In this document: one piece after another, positions 52,792-53,090 of the stretch
How the letters are laid out: every line of letters begins with the position of its first letter
Numbering within the stretch: the stretch's first letter is position 1
Assembly (NCBI GenBank): GCA_007695095.1
Contig: REEL01000076.1
Location: 1-53,090, forward strand
Source: Chitinophagaceae bacterium
GTDB lineage: Bacteria > Bacteroidota > Bacteroidia > Chitinophagales > REEL01
DNA length: 53,090 bases
Direction of reading: 5' to 3'
Notes under the pieces: model-generated
What the model was told of the DNA's origin: nothing
Databases searched by the model: none
The model's input: only the letters and a program-made list of their open reading frames with translations
Translations under genes and position numbers: made by a program

Positions 52792-53090
52792 GGAGTGTTT
52801 TTTTGCAAATTTATAAAAAAGCAGTCAATGCTTTGGGAAAGCATTCAGCATATTCATGTAGTTTTTTTTAAAGTTTGGGACTTTGACTTCGCGCGTCCTG
52901 AATAAAGGCCGCATTCCTTCTGCGAAATGGCTTCTTTAAGGTCTTTAAGCTTGAAGTTTATCCAAAATATAAATAAAAAAGCCTTCCGTGCTGTTAATCG
53001 GGCCTTGAGGGGTTGTCCAATAAAACAAGAAAACCGGAACGCTTAGAATTTGAGAAGAAAATGGACAGAGAACAGCCTCAAACCCCACCG
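52792..53090. other. Non-coding right edge with a palindrome and a GC-richer island
   Basis: These 299 bases hold the upstream region of the lipid A operon. A TAAATTTG box on the minus strand (52813-52806) is the probable -7 element. A perfect palindrome is at 52827-52845. A GC-richer patch at ~52883-52930 starts and ends with TTCGC and GCGAA. After ~53000 a run of GGGGTTGTCC-like sequence and an ATG at 53060 open toward the window edge, but too little is left to call a gene. Confidence 0.4.
52827..52845. promoter_or_regulatory. Perfect palindrome upstream of the HD/lpx operon
   Basis: AATGCTTT-GGG-AAAGCATT is an 8+3+8 perfect inverted repeat, 35 bases before the HD gene start and upstream of its -7 box. 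The half-sites match those of the palindrome before pyrR (TGCTTT and AAAGCA). Confidence 0.45.

Noticed and set aside
53060-53090. Partial gene starting with the ATG at 53060
   Set aside because: Only ten codons remain before the window edge, too few to judge.

Overview
The window is a 53 kb stretch of an AT-rich Bacteroidota chromosome. The evidence is the LpxC/FabZ fusion gene, a gliding lipoprotein of the GldH family beside ricT, a secreted CotH-type protein with a type IX secretion (Por/T9SS) C-terminal sorting domain, an OmpA/PD40 protein, the PTA-fused malic enzyme, and promoters of the Bacteroidota TTTG / TAnnTTTG form. Shine-Dalgarno sites are mostly absent and several genes appear to start at TTG. 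The order or family cannot be fixed from the sequence alone. It is ordinary, densely coding core chromosome: no phage, transposase, CRISPR array, rRNA or plasmid gene was found. One tRNA gene, tRNA-Cys(GCA), is present.

Layout. 0.3-8.1 kb: secreted CotH protein, diadenylate cyclase CdaA, TPR lipoprotein, RmuC, and a LutB-like protein with a degraded iron-sulfur site. 8.3-19.5 kb: orphan lipoprotein, nuclease/phosphatase-fold protein, RmlD-like reductase, PTPS/QueD-family enzyme, glutathione peroxidase, the holB-ricT-gldH run, two tandem alkylglycerol-monooxygenase-like membrane hydroxylases, and an amino-sugar kinase/MurQ pair for cell-wall recycling. 20-31 kb: an uncharacterised protein, LptF/G permease, Tgt, a glycosyltransferase/ECF sigma/rsmG run, isoaspartyl peptidase, pyrB-pyrR, mutS and a YgjV-GNAT fusion. 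31-40 kb: universal stress protein, TerB-like protein, FKBP lipoprotein, DHH phosphoesterase, ndk, an orphan PAS histidine kinase, malic enzyme and folB. 40-47.7 kb: a long non-coding leader, a secreted FGE-fold protein and a secreted 29-residue-repeat protein, tRNA-Cys, a DoxX-like membrane protein, an OmpA-family outer-membrane protein and an AI-2E family permease. 47.6-52.8 kb on the minus strand: the compact lipid A operon HD hydrolase - lpxD - lpxC/fabZ - lpxA - lone ABC ATPase.

The genes mainly serve envelope construction (lipid A, LPS transport, peptidoglycan recycling, secreted adhesin-like proteins), nucleotide metabolism (pyrB, pyrR, ndk) and genome or translation upkeep (mutS, holB, rmuC, tgt, rsmG). 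The points most worth a second look are: the AGMO-like pair lying near a PTPS-type enzyme; metal-site losses in Tgt and in the LutB-like protein; the Cys-bearing 29-residue repeat protein beside an FGE-fold protein lacking catalytic cysteines; near-identical palindromes upstream of pyrR and the lipid A operon; and a near-perfect direct repeat bracketing tRNA-Cys. I did not find convincing evidence of a wholly new multi-gene system.
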